From assembly GCF_017876395.1 (NCBI RefSeq), contig NZ_JAGINX010000001.1, positions 1,612,001-1,676,000 of the forward strand: a stretch of 64,000 bases of DNA. Direction: 5' to 3'. Within the stretch, counting starts at the first letter, position 1. Each line of letters begins with the position of its first letter. Shown here piece after piece: positions 18,083 through 25,711 of the stretch. The notes under the pieces are model-generated. The model saw only the letters and a list, made by a program, of their open reading frames with translations. It made no database searches and was not told where the DNA came from. This DNA is from Nesterenkonia lacusekhoensis (GTDB taxonomy: Bacteria > Actinomycetota > Actinomycetes > Actinomycetales > Micrococcaceae). The position numbers and the translations under genes are program-made.

Positions 18083-19534
18083 GCCGTATTCAACTGGTCG
18101 TCGCAACAGTGTGTTGTTGGACTGAGCGTAGTTGATCGGCGAACGCCTCGGCGGGAGTGCGCCACCCCAAGATCCCGCGTGGCCGGTTGTTCATGGCGGT
18201 GGCGATAGCTGCGATTTCGGTGGCGTTCCACCTGGAGAGGTCAGTGCCTTTCGGGAAGTATTGCCGAAGCAGACCATTGAGGTGCTCGTTGGAGCCACGC
18301 TGCCAGGGACTCTTCGCGTCAGCGAAGTACACCGGCAGCCCAGTCTCTTTCGTCAGCAGCGCATGTGCCGAGAGCTCTTTGCCGCGGTCCCAGGTCAAAG
18401 AACGGCGCAGCTGCTCAGGCAGATGGGTGATCGACTTCGCCAGAGCGTCTTTCATGGTCAACGCCCCATACCCCGCCAGTGCCGGGCCGTTCTTCGTTGG
18501 TCGAATTTGCCCGTACCCGGCCTGGCGGGGCAGGTGGACCAGTATCGCGTAGCGGGTGGTGCGCTCGATCAACGTGGCCACGGCCGAACGCTTCAGTCCG
18601 ATGATCAGGTCACCTTCCCAGTGGCCGGCGATCTTGCGGTCCTCGACCTCCTTGGGGCGTTTCTGCAGCACGGTCTCGGCAGTGACATGAGCCCAGGCTT
18701 CCTGCCGTGTGCGGGCCCGGGGCATTCGCTTGGTGCGACCTCGGCGCAGGTGCCAGGACTGCTTCCGGGCAAGCCCGCCGCGGGATTCGACGTAGAGGGC
18801 CTGATAGATCGCCTCATGAGAGATCCTCATGGTCGGGTCATCGGGGAACTCCAGTGGCAGCCGCTTGGCAATCTGCTGCGGACTCCAGGCGGTGACCCAT
18901 TCACGGTCCCCACGGTGGGGCTTGTTCTTTCCATCCCAGGCCGGGCCCTCGGGGCCGACAACTTCACCTTCGGCGGTGATGATCTCACCGCTGAGCTTGT
19001 CTTGGACGTACTGGCGCAGCCGGTCGTTGGTGACCATCTTCGCGGTCTTCGGACGGCGGGCGCGCCGCTCAGCATGCCACTGAGCAATCGAGGCCTTGTA
19101 CTCCAGCTGATAGGTCCTGGTCGAGGCGTTACGCCGTAGCTCCCGTGAGATCGTCGATGGGCTACGCCCCAGCCGACGGGCGATCTCACGGACCCCGCTG
19201 TCTTGGGCTCGCCATAAAGCGATGTCCTCCCGTTCAGAGGAGGAGATATACCGTCCGGAAACAGTCGAGGCCAAGTGTGGATTCACGCCACCAGCATGTC
19301 GGAACCAACGGTGAGCTACAGGCTCGGAGACACCGGCGGCTTCACCGGCCTCTCGGGTCTTAGCTCCTGCAGCGATGGCCTGCCAGAACCGCACACGGTC
19401 CTCGCGCCAAGCCACCGTTGGGCGCCCAGGAGAGACGATCTGACCGCGATATTCCCTTGCCCTCTTCTGCCTTGGGCCAATGCCCATCGAACACCTCCAT
19501 CAGGTAGGTGTTGCGACGACCACTTGAATACGGC
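18083..19534 (-). mobile_element. IS30-family insertion sequence, copy 1 (1452 bp)
   Basis: Ends are 26-bp inverted repeats beginning GCCGTATTCAACTGGTCGTC on the left and GCCGTATTCAAGTGGTCGTC on the right, with one mismatch. The flanks carry a 3-bp duplication, CTG (18080-18082 and 19535-19537). A single transposase gene fills the element. The sequence appears identical to copy 2 at 58037-59488. It has inserted into galK. Confidence 0.95.
18090..19487 (-). CDS. IS30-family transposase (copy 1)
   Basis: A 465-residue DDE transposase. An N-terminal helix-turn-helix region (GAKTREAGEAAGVSEPVAHRW) and the IS30-type HTH (VREIARRLGRSPSTISRELR) bind the ends. The catalytic core shows WEGDLIIG (first Asp), TWDRGKELSAH (second Asp) and the Glu in SNEHLNGLLRQYFPKGTDLS, the typical IS30 ending. 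Intact and apparently identical in sequence to the copy at 58044-59441, so likely recently active. Confidence 0.96.
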   Translation of the reverse strand: MGIGPRQKRAREYRGQIVSPGRPTVAWREDRVRFWQAIAAGAKTREAGEAAGVSEPVAHRWFRHAGGVNPHLASTVSGRYISSSEREDIALWRAQDSGVREIARRLGRSPSTISRELRRNASTRTYQLEYKASIAQWHAERRARRPKTAKMVTNDRLRQYVQDKLSGEIITAEGEVVGPEGPAWDGKNKPHRGDREWVTAWSPQQIAKRLPLEFPDDPTMRISHEAIYQALYVESRGGLARKQSWHLRRGRTKRMPRARTRQEAWAHVTAETVLQKRPKEVEDRKIAGHWEGDLIIGLKRSAVATLIERTTRYAILVHLPRQAGYGQIRPTKNGPALAGYGALTMKDALAKSITHLPEQLRRSLTWDRGKELSAHALLTKETGLPVYFADAKSPWQRGSNEHLNGLLRQYFPKGTDLSRWNATEIAAIATAMNNRPRGILGWRTPAEAFADQLRSVQQHTVATTS

Positions 19535-20625
19535 CTGGCATTGGCTTCGGCTGCCGCGAGCAGCTTCGGAACCTCTTCGGAGGGCGCCAGGGCGATCACG
19601 CATCCGCCGAAGCCGCCTCCGACCTGGCGTGCTCCCAAGGCTCCGTGCTCCAGCAGCGCCTCCACCATGGTGTCGGTCTCCGGAACGGTGATCTGGAAGT
19701 CATCCCGCTGAGAGACATGCGATGAGGTGAGAATCACACCCAAGTCTGCGGGCCGGCCGGCACGCAGAGCGTCCCTGGCGGCCAGGACGCGGTCGTTCTC
19801 GGTGAGCACATGGCGGAGCCTACGCAGGATGGCCTCGTCCTCGGTGAGGCCCTCCAGGCGGTGAGCCAGCTGCTCGGCTGTGGTGCCGGCGTCGTTGAGC
19901 TCGCGCAGGCTCTGCAGCCCCAGCAGCTGGGCACCCTGCTCGCACTGGCGGCGTCGGGCGGCGTATTCGCCGTCGACCAGCCGATGTTCGGCCCGGGAGT
20001 CGATGACCATCAGAGACAGCCCGGCCTCCTCCAGGACGAAGGGCACCTGCTCGACCTCGAGGCTGCGGGTGTCCAGCAGCACGGCATGGCCCTGCTCGCC
20101 CGCCAGGGAGGCGACCTGGTCCATGATCCCGCAGGGCATCCCCACGAAGTCGTTCTCCGCTCGCTGGGCCAGTCCGGCCAGCTCCAGCCGGTCGATCCGG
20201 TGCCCGCCCAGCTCAGCGCCGGCCAGCCCGACAGCGCACTCCAACGCCGCCGAGGAGGAGAGACCTGCTCACACCGGCACAGTCGAGTCCACCTGCAGAT
20301 CCAGGCCGGGCACCCGGTACCCCGCCTGCTCCAGGGCCCAGAGGGTGCCGGCCACATAGGCGGCCCAGCCGTCGACCTCGCCCGGGGCCAGCCCGTCGAG
20401 GCTGAACTCCACGGCAGCGCCGGACTGGTCGGTGTCGGACTGGTCGGTGTCGTCGCGGGAGGACCGGACGGTGACCCTGCGGTCGTCACGGACCGCGGCG
20501 GCCACTGTGGTGGTCTGCGACAAGGCGAAGGGCAGGACGAAGCCGCCGTTGTAGTCGGTGTGCTCGCCCATGAGGTTGACCCGGCCCGGAGCGGCCCAGG
20601 TCCCCTGTGTCATCTTCTCGGCCAT
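19535..20625 (-). pseudogene. galK: Galactokinase, broken by a nonsense codon and by IS30
   Basis: Galactokinase would phosphorylate galactose in the Leloir pathway. The ATG at 20625 ([17 protein letters not shown]) is 1 nt after the galT stop. The signature [15 protein letters not shown] is intact, but the ATP-binding motif reads STVPV-stop-AGLSSSAALE: a TGA at 20269-20271 replaces what should be a glycine codon, one base from GGA. The frame is open again downstream through GARQVGGGFGGCVIAL, until IS30 enters after EANA at 19534. The two lesions are independent; the TGA could in principle be a sequencing error, the IS cannot. No full-length GalK can be made without readthrough and excision. 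Confidence 0.93.
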
Positions 20626-20626
20626 C

Positions 20627-21790
20627 TCAGGCCTCCTCTTCTGTGCTGGCGGTGCCGGCTGCCGCTGGGTCTGCTGCGGCTGGGTCTGCTGCATCCTCGG
20701 CGAGGTCGCGCAGACGCTGGGCCATCTCTTCGGGAGCGATGTCGTTGATGAACACGCCCATGCCGGACTCGGATCCGGCCAGGTACTTCAGCTTGTTCTC
20801 CGCCCGTCGGATGGAGAAGAGCTGGCAGTGCAGACGCATCAGGCCCTGGGAGGCTGAGCGCGGAGCCTGCTGCCAGCCGGAGATATAGGGCAGTCGGCCG
20901 CTGAAGAGCCGGTCGCCGCGGCGGAGCATGTCCAGGTACAGCTCGGCGAAGTCGTCGCGCTCGGCCTCGGTGAGCTCGGGCAGCCGTTCGATCGGCCGGT
21001 TGGGCCAGATCTGCAGCTCCACAGGCCAGCGGGCCCAGGCGGGGATGAAGGCGGTCCAGTGCTCAGTGCGGCGGACGATGCGGCTGCCCTCAGCCTGTTC
21101 CGCGGCGAGCACGTCGGCGAACAGGTCCGAGTCCCGGCGCTGGCGGTAGCTCTCTGCGGAGTCCAGGATCCGGCGGGTCCGAGGAGTGATGAAGGGGTAA
21201 CCATAGATCTGACCGTGGGGGTGGTGCAGGGTCACCCCGATCTCCTCACCCCGGTTCTCGAAGCAGTAGACCTGCTCCACTCCGGGCATCTGCAGCAGCG
21301 CCTCGCTGCGGGCGGCCCAGGCGTCGACCACCGTGCGCATGCGCGTGGTGGTGGCCTGTGCCAGCTGGGAGGTGTGGTCATCGGTGAAGCAGACGACTTC
21401 GCAGCGCCCCGAGCCGGGCTGGACCAGTCCGGCGGCCTCCTGCTCGGCGTCGCTGGTGCTCAGCAGGTCCGCGGGGACCGGCTCGTCGCCGCGGAAGGAG
21501 GGGAAGCGGTTCTCGAAGACGGCGACGTCGTACTGGGCCTGCGGGATCTCGCTGGCGCGCTCCGGGGTGGAGGGGCACAGCGGGCACTGGTCGCTGCTGG
21601 GCAGATGGGTGCGGTTCTGCCGAGCCGCGGCGATGGCCACCCACTCCTGGAGGAAGGGGTCGAAGCGCATCTCGTTGCCGCCTTCGGGCCGGGTGATCTC
21701 CCGGGGGTCCTCGACGGTCCGCTCGCGCGGCTCGTCGTCGAAGAAGAAGATGTCCCGCCCGTCGGCGAGATGGGCGTGGGTCAGATTCAT
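20627..21790 (-). CDS. galT: Galactose-1-phosphate uridylyltransferase
   Basis: A 387-residue Leloir enzyme exchanging UMP between UDP-glucose and galactose-1-phosphate. The nucleotidylated histidine lies in [12 protein letters not shown], and the zinc-binding CPLCPS is near the N-terminus. The start at 21790 ([13 protein letters not shown]) overlaps the stop of the upstream DeoR gene by 4 nt (ATGA); the longer open frame upstream lies within the regulator. It stops 1 nt before galK. With galK broken, its substrate would have to come from another kinase. Confidence 0.95.
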   Translation of the reverse strand: MNLTHAHLADGRDIFFFDDEPRERTVEDPREITRPEGGNEMRFDPFLQEWVAIAAARQNRTHLPSSDQCPLCPSTPERASEIPQAQYDVAVFENRFPSFRGDEPVPADLLSTSDAEQEAAGLVQPGSGRCEVVCFTDDHTSQLAQATTTRMRTVVDAWAARSEALLQMPGVEQVYCFENRGEEIGVTLHHPHGQIYGYPFITPRTRRILDSAESYRQRRDSDLFADVLAAEQAEGSRIVRRTEHWTAFIPAWARWPVELQIWPNRPIERLPELTEAERDDFAELYLDMLRRGDRLFSGRLPYISGWQQAPRSASQGLMRLHCQLFSIRRAENKLKYLAGSESGMGVFINDIAPEEMAQRLRDLAEDAADPAAADPAAAGTASTEEEA

Positions 21791-22632
21791 GGACGGCTCC
21801 TCGGGGTGGGCTGTTCGGATGCGGTGTGGGCTGATGTGGTCCGGGCTGATGTGGTCTGGGCGAGGACCACGTGGTCGACGTGCTCCTGAAGCTCCTGCTG
21901 GGCCTCGCGGCTCAGGCCGGCGTCGGTGATCAGCGTATGGATCTCCTCCAGCGCGGCGTAGGTGGCGATGCCGACCACTCCCCATTTGCTGTGATCGGCC
22001 AGTGCCACTGCGCGCTGGGCGGTGCCGATCAGCGCCCGGTTGGTCTCAGCCTCGAGAAGGTTGGGGGTGGTGAAGCCTGTGCGGGCGGAGAAGCCGTGCG
22101 TGCCGAAGAACAGCAGGTCCAGGTGCAGGGTCTTCAGCGAGTTCACCGCCAGCGGCCCGACCAGGGCGTCGGAGGGGGTGCGCACTCCCCCGGTGAGGAT
22201 CACGGTCTGGCTGTCGCCGGCGCTGTGGAAGGTGTCTGCGATGCGCGGCGAGTTCGTCACCACGGTCAGATCGGGCACGGCGGTCAGCCGCTGGGCGAGG
22301 GTCCAGGTGGTGGTGCCGGCGGAGAGCCCCACGGACATCCCAGGCTCGACCAGGGCGAGGGCCTCCTGTGCGATCGCGCTCTTCTCGGCCTCCTGCTGGA
22401 GGAACTTGGCTTCGAAGCCGGGCTCCTCGGTGCGGTGATGGGGTTCGGCATCCTCTGCGGCCACTGCTCCGCCGTGGACCTTGGCCAGGTGGCCTGCGGC
22501 CGAGAGAGCATCGAGGTCTCTGCGGATGGTCATATCGGAGACCTCGAAGCGGGCCGCGAGATCGGAGACGCTGAGGGCTCCTTCGGCTTCGATGAGGCTG
22601 CGGATCGCCGCTCGCCGTTGAGCTGCCAGCAC
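21787..22632 (-). CDS. DeoR-family transcriptional repressor (probable gal regulator)
   Basis: A 281-residue protein with the DeoR N-terminal helix-turn-helix (LSVSDLAARFEVSDMTIRRD, then LDALSAAGHLAKVHGGAV) and a C-terminal sugar-phosphate sensor domain (VGLSAGTTTWTLAQRL, TVVTNSPRIAD, LILTGG-like VILTGGVRTPSDALVG). The start is GTG at 22632. First gene of the deoR-galT-galK cluster, so probably autoregulated and responsive to a sugar phosphate. Operator candidates lie in the 140-bp gap to dapB. The C-terminus carries a Thr/Ser/Ala-rich tail. Confidence 0.88.
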   Translation of the reverse strand: MLAAQRRAAIRSLIEAEGALSVSDLAARFEVSDMTIRRDLDALSAAGHLAKVHGGAVAAEDAEPHHRTEEPGFEAKFLQQEAEKSAIAQEALALVEPGMSVGLSAGTTTWTLAQRLTAVPDLTVVTNSPRIADTFHSAGDSQTVILTGGVRTPSDALVGPLAVNSLKTLHLDLLFFGTHGFSARTGFTTPNLLEAETNRALIGTAQRAVALADHSKWGVVGIATYAALEEIHTLITDAGLSREAQQELQEHVDHVVLAQTTSARTTSAHTASEQPTPRSRP

Positions 22633-22663
22633 GCCGTGTCCTTTCTGTCTGTGGTGTGTGACG

Positions 22664-22678
22664 CTGATCTGAGATCAG
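22664..22678. promoter_or_regulatory. 15-bp palindrome upstream of the DeoR gene
   Basis: CTGATCTGAGATCAG is a perfect inverted repeat with a single central base, located 32 nt before the DeoR start and in the shared regulatory gap with dapB. Candidate operator; the protein that binds it is unknown. Confidence 0.5.
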
Positions 22679-22712
22679 TGTCTTCTGAGATGTGACGGCC
22701 ATCATTAAACAC

Positions 22713-22746
22713 CATGTTTCAACAGAATCCAACAGAAATGAACATG
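22713..22746. promoter_or_regulatory. Candidate DeoR-type operator
   Basis: CATGTT and AACATG form an inverted pair around two direct copies of CAACAGAA (22719-22736). DeoR-family repressors such as GlpR use AT-rich half-sites like ATGTTC/GAACAT, so this is a reasonable operator for the divergent DeoR gene. It lies 27 nt before the dapB start and could also affect dapB. Confidence 0.4.
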
Positions 22747-22772
22747 GATCGTTGGGCGATAGTCTGGTCCCT

Positions 22773-23534
22773 ATGAGTGAAGCAGCCATTCGTACAGCCG
22801 TCCTGGGTGCCCAGGGACGCATGGGAGCCGAGGCCGTGAAGGCCGTCGACAATGCCGAGGACATGGAGCTGGTGGCCGCGCTGGGCCGCGGCGACTCCCT
22901 GGAGATGGTCCTGGAGGCCGGAGCCACCCACCTCGTGGACCTGACCGTCCCAGACGTCACCGAGGACAACGTGCGCTTTGCCGTGGAGAACGGACTGCAC
23001 GCCGTGGTCGGGACCACCGGCTGGGACGGCGAGCGCCTGGAACGCTTGGAGACCCTGCTGCAGCAACACCCTGAGGTCGGCGTGCTGATCGCCCCGAACT
23101 TCGCCCTGGGCTCCGTGCTGGCCTCCGCCTTCGCCGCGAAGGCCGCCCAGTACTTCGAGTCCGCAGAGATCATCGAGCTGCACCACCCCGAGAAGGTCGA
23201 CGCCCCCTCCGGCACCGCGGCTCGGACCGCCGAGCTGATGGGACGCGCCCGGCGAGAGGCCGGCGTCGGGCCCTCCCCGGACGCCACGCAGAAGGACCCT
23301 GACGGTGCCCGCGGTGCCGTGGTGGAGGATGTCCACGTCCACTCGGTGCGACTGCGCGGTCTGGTGGCCCATCAGGAGGTGCTGCTGGGCTCGGCCGGCG
23401 AGCAGCTGAGCTTCCGGCATGACTCCTTCGATCGCGCCTCCTTCATGCCCGGCGTGCTGCTGGGCCTGCGCACCGCCGCCTCCCGGCCGGGTCTGACCCA
23501 CGGGCTGGACGGCTATCTGGACCTGGGCCTCTAG
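22773..23534 (+). CDS. dapB: 4-hydroxy-tetrahydrodipicolinate reductase
   Basis: A 253-residue NAD(P)H-dependent reductase, the second step of the diaminopimelate pathway. The nucleotide-binding loop is VLGAQGRMGAEAV, followed by VDLTVPDVTEDNV, VVGTTGWDGERL, IAPNFALGSVL and the catalytic region IIELHHPEKVDAPSGTA. The ATG at 22773 (MSEAAIRT) gives the normal short actinobacterial length; upstream in-frame codons are not conserved. In related genomes dapB follows the M16 peptidase gene; here they are about 6.5 kb apart and divergent. Confidence 0.95.
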   Translation: MSEAAIRTAVLGAQGRMGAEAVKAVDNAEDMELVAALGRGDSLEMVLEAGATHLVDLTVPDVTEDNVRFAVENGLHAVVGTTGWDGERLERLETLLQQHPEVGVLIAPNFALGSVLASAFAAKAAQYFESAEIIELHHPEKVDAPSGTAARTAELMGRARREAGVGPSPDATQKDPDGARGAVVEDVHVHSVRLRGLVAHQEVLLGSAGEQLSFRHDSFDRASFMPGVLLGLRTAASRPGLTHGLDGYLDLGL

Positions 23535-23552
23535 GCCGGAGAGGACTCAGAC

Positions 23553-23996
23553 GTGAAGGCGAAGTTCTGGACGGGTGTGATGATCACCCTGCTCACCATC
23601 TTCCTGGTGGGTGCGGTCATCAGCGCCTCCCGCTTCCTGCGGACCGATGACCTGCTGGCCCGCGGCATCGGTGTGGGCGCACTGCTGCTGGTGCTCATCG
23701 GCGCCTGGGTGCTCTGGCGCGAGATCTCCTTCGGCTGGAGGACAGAACGCCTGGGCCGGATCCTCGACGCCGAAGACGGCCTGCCCGAGGACACAGTGGA
23801 GCGCTCCCCCGGCGGCCGGGCGGACAAGGCCCAGGCCGACGAGCAGTTCCGCCGCTACGCCGCCGAGGCGGAGGCGCACCCCGAGGACTGGCGCAGCTGG
23901 TTCCGGCTCTCCATCGCCTACGATGTGGCCTCCGACCGGACCAGGGCGCGGAAGACCATGCGCAAGGCCATCGAGATGGAGAAGTCTTCGCGCTGA
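23553..23996 (+). CDS. Small membrane protein with TPR-like C-terminus
   Basis: A 147-residue protein starting at GTG 18 nt after dapB. Two membrane helices (ITLLTIFLVGAVISASRFL and VGALLLVLIGAWVLW) are followed by a cytoplasmic part whose end (EDWRSWFRLSIAYDVASDRT, RARKTMRKAIEME) resembles a tetratricopeptide pair. Homologous 'hypothetical membrane' genes commonly follow dapB in Micrococcaceae. The function is unknown. Confidence 0.75.
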   Translation: MKAKFWTGVMITLLTIFLVGAVISASRFLRTDDLLARGIGVGALLLVLIGAWVLWREISFGWRTERLGRILDAEDGLPEDTVERSPGGRADKAQADEQFRRYAAEAEAHPEDWRSWFRLSIAYDVASDRTRARKTMRKAIEMEKSSR

Positions 23997-24011
23997 GGGT
24001 GCGGGCCGGCC

Positions 24012-24105
24012 GGATCGCGTACCCCGTTGCCGGCCGGATCGTGTACCCCATTGTCGTGAATGGAGTACGCGATCCCCGTATTCACCACAACGGGGTACGC
24101 AATTC
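24012..24105. repeat. Four-unit inverted repeat array
   Basis: Four copies of an 18-nt unit with consensus GGATCGCGTACCCCRTTG: two forward (24012-24029, 24036-24053) and two inverted (24058-24075, 24088-24105). The inner pair forms a ~16-bp stem with a 6-nt loop, and the outer pair shares a perfect 13-bp GCGTACCCCGTTG/complement. Located between convergent genes, so it may act as a two-way terminator. The unit structure resembles a REP/BIME-type mobile repeat. Confidence 0.85.
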
Positions 24106-24136
24106 GGCAGGTTACTCAGCGTGGGGGCGCGTGGTC

Positions 24137-24637
24137 CTACAGGCCTACCCATTCTCTGGTGCCGTCTGCGAAGAACTGCTCCTTCCAGATGGGCACCTCA
24201 GCCTTGATCTGCTCCACCAGGTCGGCACAGGCCGCGAAGGCCTCCTGCCGGTGCCCGGAGGCCACGGCCGCCACCAGGGCGTGATCGCCGATCTCCAGGC
24301 CGCCCACACGGTGACCCACCCACACGCGGATGCTCTCATGCTCGGCGGCCAGCCCGAGGGCGACCTCCTTCAGTCTCTGCTCCGCACTCGGGTGGGCCGT
24401 GTAGTTCAGCGTATGGACCGGCTGGCCGGCGTCGTGGTTGCGCACAATCCCGGAGAAGACGACGACGGCGCCCGCCCGCTCCGACCAGGCCTGCGCCTCC
24501 GCCTGGGCCGGGTCCAGGGGCTGCTCGCCGAGGAAGGCGGCGACCACCCGGTCCTCGGCGCTCTCCGCCGACTGCTCGGCGGTCAGGCCTTCACGGTTGA
24601 GCAGCGAATGATCGTCAGACTCTGCCGCAGCACTCAT
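24137..24637 (-). CDS. moaE: Molybdopterin synthase catalytic subunit
   Basis: A 166-residue large subunit that inserts sulfur, delivered by MoaD, into cyclic pyranopterin monophosphate. Family motifs are GAVVVFSGIVRNHDAG, LNYTAHPSAEQRLKEVA (the usual LEYE is replaced here), VWVGHRVGGLEIGDHAL and PIWKEQFFADGTREWVG, which contains the active-site lysine. A non-conserved N-terminal extension of about 40 residues is present. The start overlaps the mog stop by 4 nt. Confidence 0.93.
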   Translation of the reverse strand: MSAAAESDDHSLLNREGLTAEQSAESAEDRVVAAFLGEQPLDPAQAEAQAWSERAGAVVVFSGIVRNHDAGQPVHTLNYTAHPSAEQRLKEVALGLAAEHESIRVWVGHRVGGLEIGDHALVAAVASGHRQEAFAACADLVEQIKAEVPIWKEQFFADGTREWVGL

Positions 24638-25227
24638 CCGGCCGCTCCGCCCAGGCCGTCCCCGCGGCCGTCGCCGCCCCAGGCATCATGCCTGCGGATG
24701 TCAGCCACCTGGTCGCACAGGTGCGGGAGCAGCTCGGACAGGACCTCCATGCCTTCGCGGACTGCCTTCGGCGAACCCGGCAGGTTCACGATGACCGTAC
24801 CTTCGGCCACGCCGGCCATTCCGCGGCTGAGCGCGGCCAACGGCGTGTTCTCCCGGCCATGGGCGCGCACCGCCTCCATGATTCCGGGGATCTCCTTGTC
24901 CAGCAGCGGCTTGGTGTACTCCGGAGTGAGGTCATCGGGGGTCAGCCCTGTGCCGCCGGAGGTGATGATGACCGCCGGGGCGATCTGGACCAGCAGCTCG
25001 GAGAGCGCAGCGAGCACGCCCTCCCCATCCGGGATGAGCACCGGGGGCCGGCAGCCGAAGCCGATGGACTCTGCGAATTCGGCGATCACCGGAGTGGATT
25101 CGTCCTCGCGGACTCCGGTGGCCGCCCGGCTGGAGACGATCACTGGGGCGATCACCCGGTCACTGGCCTCCGAACTGTCAGCAATCTCTGAGCTGTCGGT
25201 CATGTCTGTCCCATCCTGATCACTCAT
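24634..25227 (-). CDS. mog: Molybdopterin adenylyltransferase (MoaB/Mog type)
   Basis: Activates molybdopterin by adenylylation before metal insertion by MoeA. Motifs are VIVSSRAATGVREDEST, ITSGGTGLTPDDLTPEYTKP and VIVNLPGSPKAVREGM, the standard MoCF_biosynth fold. I chose ATG 25227 (MSDQDGTDMTDSSE), which overlaps the moaC end by 8 nt; the frame extends 6 codons farther upstream. The Ser/Glu/Asp-rich N-terminal tail is not conserved. Confidence 0.9.
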   Translation of the reverse strand: MSDQDGTDMTDSSEIADSSEASDRVIAPVIVSSRAATGVREDESTPVIAEFAESIGFGCRPPVLIPDGEGVLAALSELLVQIAPAVIITSGGTGLTPDDLTPEYTKPLLDKEIPGIMEAVRAHGRENTPLAALSRGMAGVAEGTVIVNLPGSPKAVREGMEVLSELLPHLCDQVADIRRHDAWGGDGRGDGLGGAAG

Positions 25228-25711
25228 CGCGGCTCCACTCCCCACTGGCCCCGCCGGTCTTGGACAGGACCTTCTGGTCGCCGATCACCGCAGACTTGTC
25301 CACGGCTTTGATCATGTCGTAGAGGGTCAGAGCGGCCACAGAGGCGGCGGTGAGCGCCTCGATCTCCACGCCGGTGCGGGAGGTGGTCTTGACCTCTGTG
25401 GTGATCAGCACGCTGGCGGCGTCGGGGGTTCCCAGCTGGAAGTCCACGGTCACCTTGGCCACCGGCAGAGGGTGGCACAGCGGCACCAGCTCCGGGGTCT
25501 TCTTGGCCGCCATGATCCCGGCGATGCGCGCGGTGCCCAGCGCATCGCCCTTGGGCAGGCCGTCCTGGCCGAGCAGGCCGATCACCTCGTCGGTGGTGGT
25601 GACCACGGCCTGGGCTCGGGCGGTGCGGGAGGTGATGTCCTTGCCGGAGACATCCACCATGTGGGCGCTGCCGTCGGCACGGACGTGGGTCAGGTGTGAG
25701 GTCTCAGCCAT
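25220..25711 (-). CDS. moaC: Cyclic pyranopterin monophosphate synthase accessory protein
   Basis: A 163-residue MoaC, which acts after MoaA to form cyclic pyranopterin monophosphate. Motifs are HMVDVSGKDITSRTA, KGDALGTARIAGIMAAKKT, VPLCHPLPV, TGVEIEALTAASVAALTLYD and KAVDKSAVIGDQKVLSKTGG. The start overlaps the moeA end by 8 nt, so moeA-moaC-mog-moaE form one translationally coupled operon. Confidence 0.96.
   Translation of the reverse strand: MAETSHLTHVRADGSAHMVDVSGKDITSRTARAQAVVTTTDEVIGLLGQDGLPKGDALGTARIAGIMAAKKTPELVPLCHPLPVAKVTVDFQLGTPDAASVLITTEVKTTSRTGVEIEALTAASVAALTLYDMIKAVDKSAVIGDQKVLSKTGGASGEWSRDE

Noticed and set aside
18007-18231. Short minus-strand frame crossing the IS30 end into the galK tail
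   Set aside because: A chance fusion of IS antisense sequence with the galK remnant, not a gene.
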